Shown: positions 42,911-51,732 of the stretch, one piece after another
Layout of the letters: the number at the start of each line of letters is the position of its first letter
Position numbering within the stretch: position 1 is the stretch's first letter
Source of the DNA: Verrucomicrobiota bacterium
GTDB taxonomy: Bacteria; Verrucomicrobiota; Verrucomicrobiia; Opitutales; Opitutaceae
DNA length: 51,849 nucleotides
Reading direction: 5' to 3'
Assembly (NCBI GenBank): GCA_023457035.1
Contig: JAEWNN010000135.1
Coordinates: forward strand, 1 to 51,849
Program-made: the position numbers and the translations under genes
Notes under the pieces: generated by a model
Told to the model about the DNA's origin: nothing
What the model saw: only the letters and a program-made list of their open reading frames with translations
Databases searched by the model: none

Positions 42911-42990
42911 AAGGGGCGCGAGTTGTGCGTGCGGTTTCGGCAATCCGGGGGTTGAGACGGAGCGAAGGGTGGGCCAGTATCTGGACGCGC

Positions 42991-43803
42991 ATGAGAATCC
43001 GCTCCGAGTTCCGCGTGTGGTTGAGCTGGGCTGTGCTGTTGGTTGCGGCGGTGGTCGCCAACGCGGCTGAGCCGGGCACGCGGGGCACCCCGTTCAAGTT
43101 CCGGGCGTTGGGCGTCGGCAACCCCTGCTTCGTCGACTCGGTTCGGTTTGCCGACACCTACCTCGGCGGGCGCAAGGCGGGCGGCTCGCGCTGGGTGCGG
43201 GTGCTGCGCTGGGGCACGCTGGACGACGACTACGCGATGGGCCCGGGCCACGCGGTGGCGGTCTTCCAGTGGCGCGGCGGACTGTTCCTCTTCGATATCA
43301 ACAACGGCGTGCGCAAACTCACGGTACCGCCGGCGCGGCGCGAGGACCTGCACGAGGTGACGGCGGCGGTGCTTTCGCTGTATCCGCAGGTCAAGCAGAC
43401 CGGGGCGATGCTGCTCGACGACTCGTGGAGCAACCGCCGGCCAGGGCTGCGTGGCGCACCGGCCGGGCCGGCCACTCCCGGCTTCCGCGCGGCCGAACGC
43501 GTGGCGAAGGCGCTCGCGAAGTGTCGCGAGGTGCGACTGGTGCGTTTCAGTTACCTCGAGAAGGGGAAACGCCGGGAATCGGCGGCGGCGGTGTTTCCGT
43601 ACGACCGGAGACTGTGCGTCTATGTGCCCGAACGGGGCACGGTGATGCACAAACAAATCGCTCCCGATCTCGACGACGACCGGCTGATCCTGCTCAAGCT
43701 GGAGCGCTGCTTCGGTCGCGAGGCGCAGGTGCAACTCGTGCCGGTCGGCGGTGGCGAGGCGCCGCGCCCCGTGCCGGTGCCGGGACGCACGAAGGGAAAG
43801 TGA
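42991..43803 (+). CDS. Secreted protein of unknown function, possible papain/transglutaminase-like fold
   Basis: A 270-residue protein with a signal peptide (VWLSWAVLLVAAVVANAAEP). I do not recognise the family. A Cys-His-Asp pattern in the order of papain/transglutaminase-like enzymes is visible: GNPCFVDSVRFADTYL, then GPGHAVAVFQW, then LFLFDINNG. The C-terminal half (EVRLVRFSYLEKGKRRESAAAVF) is basic and ends in a Pro-rich tail. ATG 42991 gives the best signal sequence. The enzymatic guess is weak. Confidence 0.7.
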   Translation: MRIRSEFRVWLSWAVLLVAAVVANAAEPGTRGTPFKFRALGVGNPCFVDSVRFADTYLGGRKAGGSRWVRVLRWGTLDDDYAMGPGHAVAVFQWRGGLFLFDINNGVRKLTVPPARREDLHEVTAAVLSLYPQVKQTGAMLLDDSWSNRRPGLRGAPAGPATPGFRAAERVAKALAKCREVRLVRFSYLEKGKRRESAAAVFPYDRRLCVYVPERGTVMHKQIAPDLDDDRLILLKLERCFGREAQVQLVPVGGGEAPRPVPVPGRTKGK

Positions 43804-43827
43804 CCGCGGCGATCGCGGTGGCGCGGC

Positions 43828-44556
43828 TCATTCCTGCCGGGCGCGGGCGGCGGCGATCGCTTCCTCGCCCAGCGGCTTGGCGTTTTTTACCCGCAGGCTG
43901 TGGGCGAACTCGCGCGCGAAGTCCCGGTGCAGGCGCCAGTTGATCAGGGCGACGACGGTCATGGCGATCAGCGCGCCGCAGGAGGCGAGCGCCATGTCCT
44001 TGTGGGCGTCCCAGACATCGCCCTGCGTGCCGAGGTAGGCCTGGCCGAGCTCGCCGCCGAACCCGACCGCCGCCGCCCACTCGATGAGCTCGTAGAGCAT
44101 CGAGGTGGACATCACGACATCGAGCGGGAGGAAGTAGCCCCAGAAGCCCTTGGCATCGGCGATGCGCAGGAAGACCTCGCGGATCGGGTAGGCGAGGAGC
44201 AGGCCGTAGGAGAAGTGCACGAGGCGGTCGAAGTGGTTGCGTTCGAAGCCGCAGAGTTCGTTGAGCGAGCGGCCGAACAGCGCGCGGGTCCAGTCGTTGT
44301 AGGGGACCTCCGCGTACGTCCAGTGCGCGCCGATCTCGTGCAGGATGAGGAACACGAAGAGCAGCGTGTAGCTGACGCGCGAGAGCGGGAAACGCCGGTA
44401 CGTGGCGGCGAAGAAGACCAGCGCGCCCAGCACGAGCACGTTCTCCAGCCACCAATCGTGCGGGTAGTGCGCGCCCACGCCCGAGGCGACGACGGCGGCG
44501 CCGAGCAGGGCGGCGAGGATGAGGACGTAGCGACCGGGACGGATGGAGCGCAGCAT
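43828..44556 (-). CDS. YjdF/DUF2238 family inner-membrane protein
   Basis: A 242-residue membrane protein with about six hydrophobic segments (YVLILAALLGAAVVASGVGA, VLVLGALVFFAATY, VSYTLLFVFLILHEIGAHW, LVHFSYGLLLAYPI, CGALIAMTVVALINW). The conserved polar motifs HEIGAHWTYAEVPYNDW, ERNHFDRLVHFSYG and LGTQGDVWDAHKDMALA fit the DUF2238/YjdF family, whose function is unknown. ATG 44556 is preferred over an upstream start that would add a basic, low-complexity stretch. Confidence 0.85.
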   Translation of the reverse strand: MLRSIRPGRYVLILAALLGAAVVASGVGAHYPHDWWLENVLVLGALVFFAATYRRFPLSRVSYTLLFVFLILHEIGAHWTYAEVPYNDWTRALFGRSLNELCGFERNHFDRLVHFSYGLLLAYPIREVFLRIADAKGFWGYFLPLDVVMSTSMLYELIEWAAAVGFGGELGQAYLGTQGDVWDAHKDMALASCGALIAMTVVALINWRLHRDFAREFAHSLRVKNAKPLGEEAIAAARARQE

Positions 44557-44826
44557 GCGCGCGAGTCCAGACGATGGACGCGCCGCCGACAAGCGCGGGG
44601 TGCGGCCACAGGTGCTACGGCTCATCCTAAACGAAGCAGTTGGACACAGAGGGCGCAGAGATAAGGCAAGAGATCACAGAGAGTTCGGAGGGAAACAGGA
44701 CTTCAGGGACGCTCACACGCTGGGTGAGCACCCCGAATCCGGGTTCCTCTACACCAAGTTCTTCTCTGTGCTCTCCTTCCGTCTCTCCTCCGCCTCGGTG
44801 ACCTGCCCGAACTGCAGTTTCGACGC
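44557..44826. other. Spacer with decayed dispersed repeats
   Basis: ACACAGAGGGCGCAGAGATA near 44644 and GATCACAGAGAGTTCGGAGG near 44673 resemble the spacer repeat in front of nifH. CTTCTCTGTGCTCTCCTTCC near 44761 is the same kind of element in the other orientation. No gene seen. Confidence 0.5.
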
Positions 44827-45219
44827 TCAGTCCAGGTCGTCCACAACCAGCAGCCCGGGTATCGATTGGAAGTGCCGGTCGAACGTCAGGACCGCGGCGT
44901 CGTTCTCGATCGCGGAGGTGGCGATGGCGAGGTCGGGCAGCCCGATCACGTGGCCGGCGCGATCGAGCTGCCAGGCGAGTTTGGCGGCGCGTTGCCAGCT
45001 GCCCGCGGTGAGGTTGAGGAGGACCATCGTCGAGAAGCCTTCCTCAAACCGTGCGCAGGCGGCGGGATCGGACCGACCGCGGATCACCTCGGCCCAGATG
45101 ATGCCGTTGATCGCGAAATCGAAGTCATCCGCGTGCGATTCCAAGTCGTCGAATGGATCGCGGTGCAGCGCGACCATCCGAATCCAGTAGCTGCTATCAA
45201 CGAGAAGCAGGTTGCTCAT
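44827..45219 (-). CDS. vapC: VapC-like PIN-domain toxin
   Basis: A 130-residue PIN-domain ribonuclease. Acidic active-site residues lie in LLLVDSSYWIRM, IIWAEVIRGR, LPDLAIATSAIEND and LTFDRHFQSIPGL. In VapBC pairs the toxin cleaves RNA (often initiator tRNA or rRNA) when freed from its antitoxin. It follows the antitoxin gene by 45 bases on the same strand. Confidence 0.9.
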   Translation of the reverse strand: MSNLLLVDSSYWIRMVALHRDPFDDLESHADDFDFAINGIIWAEVIRGRSDPAACARFEEGFSTMVLLNLTAGSWQRAAKLAWQLDRAGHVIGLPDLAIATSAIENDAAVLTFDRHFQSIPGLLVVDDLD

Positions 45220-45264
45220 GGTTCGGAGCGTATCACGGTCTTGGTTCTTCCGTAACCGCGCTGC

Positions 45265-45618
45265 TCACAAGGATGAACCAGCTTGGCCCTGGCCGGTGCG
45301 GTAGGGGGCCTGATCCTCGGCGACCTTCAGCTCGCGGGCCTGCTTGGCCGCGCGCCGCGCGTCGCTCTTGGCGATGAACCGTTGCACGGCCGCCTCGTCG
45401 ATATCCATCGAATCACCATGGATCTCCATGAGGGCACGCCCGTACTCGCCGAGTTGCTCCGGAGTGAGGCCGAGGCCTTTCTGGAAGAACTTCTTCTGCT
45501 TGTGGCGGCGCGCCATCTCGGTGAGCGCCATCTCCACCGCCTGGGTCTTGGTCTTGGCCCCGGTGAGCTCCATCACTTGGGCGAGGACATCCTCGTCGAT
45601 GTGCATGGTCATTTTCAT
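45265..45618 (-). CDS. vapB: VapB-type antitoxin
   Basis: A 117-residue protein. The N-terminal MKMTMHIDEDVLAQVMELTG and KTKTQAVEMALTEMARR match the ribbon-helix-helix VapB/DUF2191 antitoxins that bind DNA as dimers. The longer C-terminal half (LGLTPEQLGEYGRALMEIHG, KQARELKVAEDQAPY) would wrap the toxin. ATG 45618 is set by the family start. Two 22-base repeats immediately upstream are likely its operators. Confidence 0.88.
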   Translation of the reverse strand: MKMTMHIDEDVLAQVMELTGAKTKTQAVEMALTEMARRHKQKKFFQKGLGLTPEQLGEYGRALMEIHGDSMDIDEAAVQRFIAKSDARRAAKQARELKVAEDQAPYRTGQGQAGSSL

Positions 45619-45629
45619 GGCGCCGGTGA

Positions 45630-45684
45630 GTATGGCTCGCCTGCCATACCGGTCAAGTGGCGGTATGGCTCGTTTGCCATACCG
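45630..45684. promoter_or_regulatory. Double operator of vapBC
   Basis: GTATGGCTCGCCTGCCATAC (45630-45649 plus CG) repeats at 45663-45684 as GTATGGCTCGTTTGCCATAC plus CG. Starts are 33 bases apart, about three helix turns. Each is a dyad (TATGGC...GCCATA; the upstream copy has 9-base arms, 45661-45669 and 45676-45684). The position, 12-66 bases before vapB, is what autorepression needs. Confidence 0.8.
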
Positions 45685-45794
45685 TTTTGTAACTGCATAT
45701 CGAGCAGCGCGAAAAGCCTGATTTTGGTGGCCGTCGCCCCTCCCGAAACGTGGCATTGCCTGCGCCGCCCGGACCGCTCACTTTCGCCCGCTTC

Positions 45795-47612
<1,818 letters not shown>

Positions 47613-47950
47613 CCGTGCAGGCCGGTTCTCCGCCCGTCGCACCGTCGCGCGAGAACTTCCGCTCGCAGTGGACCGGAAGCATTGGCCACCGATGCGCACA
47701 GATCGGCACCGATGACCCGGCAGATGCGGTCGGATCCGACAGAAGCCAACGAACGGAACGAAGCGGCGGATGGCCTGAACCACGGAAACCACCGGATCCA
47801 CGGATCGGTGACAGCGGGCCAGCTTCCGTCCCTCCGCCGTAGCGAGGCCCGTGAGGGCATCGATCCGTCTTCTCGGAGGCGCTCGGTGCCGGAGATTCCC
47901 AGAGGTTCTGCTTCGGCATGAATGCCGCACGGCAGAACGTCCCCAGTCGT

Positions 47951-48073
47951 CCGCTGTCCGCTCACCGGCTACCGGTCACCGCCCACCGGCAACCGCCCTC
48001 CGTCCTCCGTCTTCCGTCGTCCACTCACCGGCAACCGGCCACCGGTTACCGTCCACCGTTCTCCGTCCTCCGC
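47951..48073. repeat. Long CCGNNNN heptad repeat
   Basis: CCG occurs at 47951 and every 7 bases thereafter up to 48070: 18 positions in perfect register with one substitution (CCA at 48021), while the other four bases vary. Shorter blocks in the same style follow at 48162-48192 and 48227-48264. Confidence 0.9.
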
Positions 48074-48226
48074 GTCCTCTGCGTCTCCGCGTGCGCCCCT
48101 TCCGTCATCGGTCCCGATCCGGCCTCACGCGGAGCCGCGGAGCACGCGGAGCGCAGATGGTCCGCTCACCGTCTTCCGTCCTCTGGCGTCCGTCCTCAGC
48201 CCCCCCCGCCGTCCGCCCACCACTCA

Positions 48227-48264
48227 CCGGCAACTGGCAACCGTCAACCGGCCACCGTCCACCG
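48227..48264. repeat. CCGNNNN heptad repeat, second block
   Basis: CCG at 48227, (CTG at 48234), 48241, 48248, 48255 and 48262, in 7-base register. Confidence 0.8.
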
Positions 48265-48326
48265 CCGTAGCGATGCCCGTGAGGGCATCGATCCGTCCTC
48301 CGAACTCCGCCGACTGATCTCGCCGC

Positions 48327-49706
48327 TCATCCGTCCAGCGGGCTGGGAGCGCCGAGGCCGGGTTTGGACATGCAGTGCAGATAGATTTGGGTCGTCTCGA
48401 CCTTCGCGTGGCCCAGCAAGTCTTGCACGGTGCGGATATCCGACCCGCTCTCGAGCAGATGCGTCGCGAAGGAATGGCGCAGCACGTGGGGCGTCACCCG
48501 TTTGTCGATGCCGGCGCGGTTGGCGGCGGTTTTGATCACGCGCTGGAAGGTGCCATCGAGCACATGATGCCGCCGGATGATCCCGGTCTGCCGATCACGG
48601 GAGATGTCCTTCATCGGGAAGACCCATTGCCACAGCCACTCCGTGCCGGCCACCGAGAATTTCCGCTCCAGCCCTCGCGGCAGCCAGACACCCGGGAGAT
48701 TGGCGTCGCGGTCCTCCTTGTGCAGTACGCGCAGGCGGTCGAAGTGCTCCCGCAGTTTTGGGACGAGCCGCTTCGCCAGCACGGTGGCGCGGTCCTTGTT
48801 GCCCTTGCCGCCGTAGATCAGGACCCGGTTGCGCTCGAGATCCAGGCTCTGGATCCGCAGTTCCACCAACTCGGTGATGCGCAGACCGCTACCATACTGG
48901 AGTTCCGCCATCAGCCGCCACGTGCCGGCGAGCTGACCCAGCAACCGGTCGACCTCTCCGCGGGAAAGCACGACGGGGATCTTCGGGCCGCGCCGGGCGC
49001 GCTGGAAATCGCCGAGGTCGCCCAAGTCGCGCTGCAAGACTTCGCGGAAGAAGAACACCAGCGCGTTGAGCGCCTGGCGCTGGGTGCTCGCGGCCACTTG
49101 GCGTTGCACCGCCTGCTCGGTCAGGAATGCGCACACTTCCGCCCGGCCGACGGAGTCGGGCGTGGCCGGCCGCACATGCTCGGCGAAACGTCGCAGCCAG
49201 CTCCGGTAGATCTGCTCGGTGTTCCAGAGCAGACCACGTTGCCGGATCACGCGGATCAGCCGCGCCTCCCACTCGGGCGTGTCGGGCGGGATCGGCAGCG
49301 GCGTCGGCGGAGCGACATCGCTGGTCGCGCCTTCCGCTGGCATCGCCGCCGCGGCTGTTGCCTCGGCGGTGCTCTGTCGCTGCCGAGCGGTGGTGAAGAA
49401 CCAGTGCAGCGCATCGCGGTCAGTCTGGCCGAGTTCCCCGGCGGCGACGCCGTCCTCAAGGAAGCGCTTCGCGTCCGCGATCGACGCCGGTTTCTGGCGG
49501 GCCTTGCAGTGGCGCAGGTAGCGGATGATGGCCTGCCGGTGGCGATAGCGGACGTGGGATTCCAGGGGTTCGAGCTCGAGCAATCGCCCCCATTCCGGGA
49601 AGGACACCGGCTGGTCCCAATATTTGGGCGTGCCGCCGGTGTTCGGTGTTATGGGGCGAGGCGAGCCGGAGTCGCCGGAGGGCTGGTTTTCGCGCAACGG
49701 ATTCAT
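48327..49706 (-). CDS. intI: Integron integrase IntI with N-terminal extension
   Basis: A 459-residue tyrosine recombinase. The C-terminal 330 residues match IntI: GSGLRITELVELR (first Arg), IYGGKGNKDRATVL (Lys), the IntI-specific patch LPGVWLPRGLERKFSVAGTEWLWQ, WVFP, RRHHVLDGTFQRVIK, HVLRHSFATHLLESG (His-Arg), VQDLLGHAKVETTQIYLH (His, Tyr nucleophile) and the terminal SPLDG. IntI1 has 337 residues. Here about 120 residues are added, including ESHVRYRHRQAIIRYLRHCK and KRFLEDGVAAGELGQTD, which look like an extra core-binding domain, plus a Pro/Ala linker. It is divergent from two gene cassettes, the normal integron layout. Confidence 0.95.
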   Translation of the reverse strand: MNPLRENQPSGDSGSPRPITPNTGGTPKYWDQPVSFPEWGRLLELEPLESHVRYRHRQAIIRYLRHCKARQKPASIADAKRFLEDGVAAGELGQTDRDALHWFFTTARQRQSTAEATAAAAMPAEGATSDVAPPTPLPIPPDTPEWEARLIRVIRQRGLLWNTEQIYRSWLRRFAEHVRPATPDSVGRAEVCAFLTEQAVQRQVAASTQRQALNALVFFFREVLQRDLGDLGDFQRARRGPKIPVVLSRGEVDRLLGQLAGTWRLMAELQYGSGLRITELVELRIQSLDLERNRVLIYGGKGNKDRATVLAKRLVPKLREHFDRLRVLHKEDRDANLPGVWLPRGLERKFSVAGTEWLWQWVFPMKDISRDRQTGIIRRHHVLDGTFQRVIKTAANRAGIDKRVTPHVLRHSFATHLLESGSDIRTVQDLLGHAKVETTQIYLHCMSKPGLGAPSPLDG

Positions 49707-50080
49707 GGCGAGGGGGTTGATCCTGTCCAGAACCAGCGGGGGGCGACTGGCCGCGGGGTCGCGGACTCCTGATATAGTGCAAGCCGCCCGAGCCGCAACC
49801 CCACCGACCAGATACACGCCAATCCTGCGCGGGGGAGCCAAGTGGCGCGCATTCCGCGACTTGCACCACGTCCCGTCGCGGATTGGTGTCGCGCCCCGGC
49901 GACCCCGCGGCTGCGTGCGTGCCGGTTTTCGGGGATTCCGCGGTGCGGATTCTCGCGCCGGCGAGTCCGGTCTTGTCACGGAACCTACGACTCTCCAGAA
50001 ACTTGCCCCGTCACATCGCGTGCGAAGCTCATTGGTCCCCTCCTTGTTATGGACGCAACGCTCCCGTGACATAATACCCT
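49707..50080. other. Integron platform region (attI side, promoters)
   Basis: A 374-base spacer between intI and the first cassette. On the intI strand, TTGCACTATATC near 49773-49784 might contain a -10 box. A rightward -10 (CATAAT) is near the cassette junction. I see no gene and no clear SOS (LexA) box. Confidence 0.6.
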
Positions 50081-50087
50081 GTTGGGC
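50030..50087. other. attI: attI recombination site (core GTTGGGC at 50081-50087)
   Basis: GTTGGGC fits the core GTTRRRY where the first cassette joins. It is exactly complementary to GCCCAAC, which opens the attC of that cassette. The left boundary is approximate. Confidence 0.75.
50044..50075 (+). promoter_or_regulatory. Possible cassette promoter (Pc)
   Basis: CATAAT at 50070-50075 is a good -10. TTGTTA at 50044-50049 is a fair -35 but the spacer is 20 bases. It would start transcription at the cassette junction. Confidence 0.3.
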
Positions 50088-50095
50088 GAAAAAAG

Positions 50096-50686
50096 ATGAA
50101 GCTGCTCGTCCCTCTTCTCGTACTCGTCTTTGCACCCATTCTTGGCGCACAGGATCGTGAAGTGCTGCGGCTCGACGTCTATCCAGTGGATGCGGTGGAT
50201 CCGATGGTGGTCCACTCTATCGTCACGAATGCGAGCGACAGGCCAGTGACGATTCCGACGAGCACCTACACCGGCGGTGTTTCGGGCTGGGCGCAGGGAA
50301 GCGGGAATCTCGGCATTTTCTTTATCGTCGGTCTGAATTCGGTGGGTGAGAAGTCACTAGTTCCTTCACCGGTTCGCTTCTTTCCGGTCACATTGCAGCC
50401 GGGCGAGAGCACTGAGTTGCCTCTTGTTCATGCCAGACGAGAAGGCGAGAAGACGGTCGAAGTCACGTTTGTCGTCGAGAAGGACTTTGCCCAGAATCAC
50501 GGCTGGTGGTTCGGACGACTGAAGAAGAAGGTCGTGATTGGCGAAGGCGAGAACCCATACATTGAGCCGTTGGAGAGTTCGGACGTCGGTGAGTTCCCGG
50601 GAAAACCGGAGCCCAACAAGCCACTACATGGAACGCCGGCAAAGGCCCCATCCTCTTCGACTGAGTCGGAGGGCCGGCGTCCCTGA
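50096..50686 (+). CDS. Integron cassette 1 gene: exported protein of unknown function
   Basis: A 196-residue protein with a signal peptide (KLLVPLLVLVFAPILGAQDR). The mature part has beta-rich stretches (DPMVVHSIVTNASDRPVTIP, FFPVTLQPGESTELPLVHAR, KTVEVTFVVEKDF). No family is recognised. The last 25 residues (EPNKPLHGTPAKAPSSSTES...) are translated from the attC site, so they are probably not functional sequence. Its ATG is 15 bases after the attI core. Base composition is visibly less GC-rich than the chromosome. Confidence 0.8.
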   Translation: MKLLVPLLVLVFAPILGAQDREVLRLDVYPVDAVDPMVVHSIVTNASDRPVTIPTSTYTGGVSGWAQGSGNLGIFFIVGLNSVGEKSLVPSPVRFFPVTLQPGESTELPLVHARREGEKTVEVTFVVEKDFAQNHGWWFGRLKKKVVIGEGENPYIEPLESSDVGEFPGKPEPNKPLHGTPAKAPSSSTESEGRRP

Positions 50687-50701
50687 CCTGAATCGTTAGC
50701 C
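50611..50701. other. attC: attC site of cassette 1
   Basis: A 91-base site from GCCCAAC (50611-50617) to GTTAGCC (50695-50701). The inner arms GGAACGCCGGC and GCCGGCGTCC pair with a one-base bulge, the asymmetry that sets strand choice. The first 7 bases are complementary to the attI-junction core. Confidence 0.92.
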
Positions 50702-50704
50702 AAA

Positions 50705-51205
50705 ATGAAGAAGTCACTCATCGCCTTTCTCGCACTCTTTGCGTGCTCCTCGCTTTGGGCTCAGGTCCTCGTCGACTTTGGGCCGAAGCACAATCTGGTG
50801 TGGAACTATAATCCTAGAGACAAGTCAGCGCTCGTCTGGTTGTCGTACGGAATCGGCCGGTTTTCCTACGTCACTGAGCATCGTCGCGAGTATCCGAAAA
50901 GCGGCACCGGTGAGTTGTCATCCCGGTTCGGCGATGAACTCAAGGGACGAGAGACCGCGCTAGATACCTACGTGAACTTCCGAAAAGCCGGGAAGTGCGA
51001 GAAAGACGATTTCTGGGAAGAAGTAAGGAGCGCGAGCGATGCCGGATTTCTAGCGGAGTACGTTTGGACATTCTATCGGCGTGATGATTGGCCTGCGAAA
51101 GCTGAACCCAAGCGACTCAAGGAATTCGAGGTTTGGCGGGCCGCTCAGATCCCGAACCACAAGGCGGAGACCCATGGAAAGATCGAGTTCAAGAAGAAGG
51201 GCTAA
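50705..51205 (+). CDS. Integron cassette 2 gene: exported protein of unknown function
   Basis: A 166-residue protein with a signal peptide (KKSLIAFLALFACSSLWAQV). The mature part is rich in aromatic and charged residues (FGPKHNLVWNYNPRDKSALV, EYVWTFYRRDDWPAKAEPKR) and ends KIEFKKKG. I recognise no family. The start is 3 bases after the preceding attC. The stop codon lies within the opening core of its own attC (GGCTAAC). GC content is visibly lower than in the chromosomal genes. Confidence 0.8.
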   Translation: MKKSLIAFLALFACSSLWAQVLVDFGPKHNLVWNYNPRDKSALVWLSYGIGRFSYVTEHRREYPKSGTGELSSRFGDELKGRETALDTYVNFRKAGKCEKDDFWEEVRSASDAGFLAEYVWTFYRRDDWPAKAEPKRLKEFEVWRAAQIPNHKAETHGKIEFKKKG

Positions 51206-51290
51206 CCAGCGGTCACAGCGCAACGCCTCTACGATGTCCTCTTCAACCTCAGTATCCGCGGTTCGGCGTGGCTGACCCAGAACGTTGATA
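51200..51290. other. attC: attC site of cassette 2
   Basis: A 91-base site from GGCTAAC (51200-51206) to GTTGATA (51284-51290). GGCTAAC is the exact complement of GTTAGCC, the junction where this cassette begins. Inner partial pairing: GGTCACAGCGCAACGCC with GGCGTGGCTGACC. GTTGATA should begin a further cassette. Confidence 0.88.
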
Positions 51291-51705
51291 TAGCTGCGTG
51301 GAGTCAACCGGGGACAAAAGAAAACTGGTCCGCGTCGGGGAGGGGCGCAGAGGGTGAAGGGACTCCGCCGGGGTGGCGGCAGCAGACAGCGCCCGGGCCG
51401 AACTGACGAAGGCGACGTCATCTGGAGAGCGTGCCTCGGGAGCCGAGGCGCCCGTGAGCGTGCTGATAATACGTGGATCACAACCACAGGAACAGATACC
51501 GTCGTGCCCGCACTCTCTAGGCTCGTACATGAGCGGCCGCTTGCGCGGCGCCTGTGGGCCAACGTCTACGTGCATGGGCCGGGGGGCCCGGGCGCTGAAC
51601 GCTGCCGCCGTTGCCGCGGCGGCTCTGACAAAGAACGGTTGAGGGTTGATCGTGGTGGTGGAACACCGGACACGGGCTCCGGCGGGGCGGGCCGAAAATG
51701 GACGC
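51291..51705. other. Region after the last recognised attC, no convincing gene
   Basis: If a third cassette started at GTTGATA its attC should open with TATCAAC. I do not find that before the window end. Several short open frames on both strands have no recognisable protein features. The region may be the chromosomal end of the array or a decayed cassette. Confidence 0.5.
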
Positions 51706-51732
51706 CTACGTTCGTCGCAGGCCCGCCCCGCC
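51681..51732. repeat. Inverted repeat GGCGGGGCGGGCC / GGCCCGCCCCGCC
   Basis: Thirteen-base perfect arms at 51681-51693 and 51720-51732 around a 26-base loop, covering the stop codon of the transposase fragment. Confidence 0.75.

Larger units (their letters stand above)
47835..48297. repeat. 35-base direct repeat with hairpin GATGCCC-GTGA-GGGCATC
   Basis: The copies at 47835-47869 and 48263-48297 differ at one base. The second forms a perfect 7-bp hairpin (48272-48278 with 48283-48289). Between them lie the heptad blocks. Confidence 0.85.
47613..48326. other. Repeat-filled spacer between uup and intI
   Basis: About 710 bases without a gene. It contains ACCGATGCGCACAGATCGGC and AACCACGGAAACCACCGGAT (decayed spacer repeats), a 35-base direct repeat, and long heptad blocks, listed separately. 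Open frames across it are repeat translations. Confidence 0.7.

Noticed and set aside
47922..48535. CRISPR-like regularity in the 47.9-48.3 kb spacer
   Set aside because: The period is 7 bases with degenerate units, not 28-37-base repeats with unique spacers, and no cas gene is present.
51559..51645. A third attC between GGCCAAC and GTTGAGG
   Set aside because: GGCCAAC is not complementary to the expected cassette start GTTGATA and the interior does not pair convincingly.
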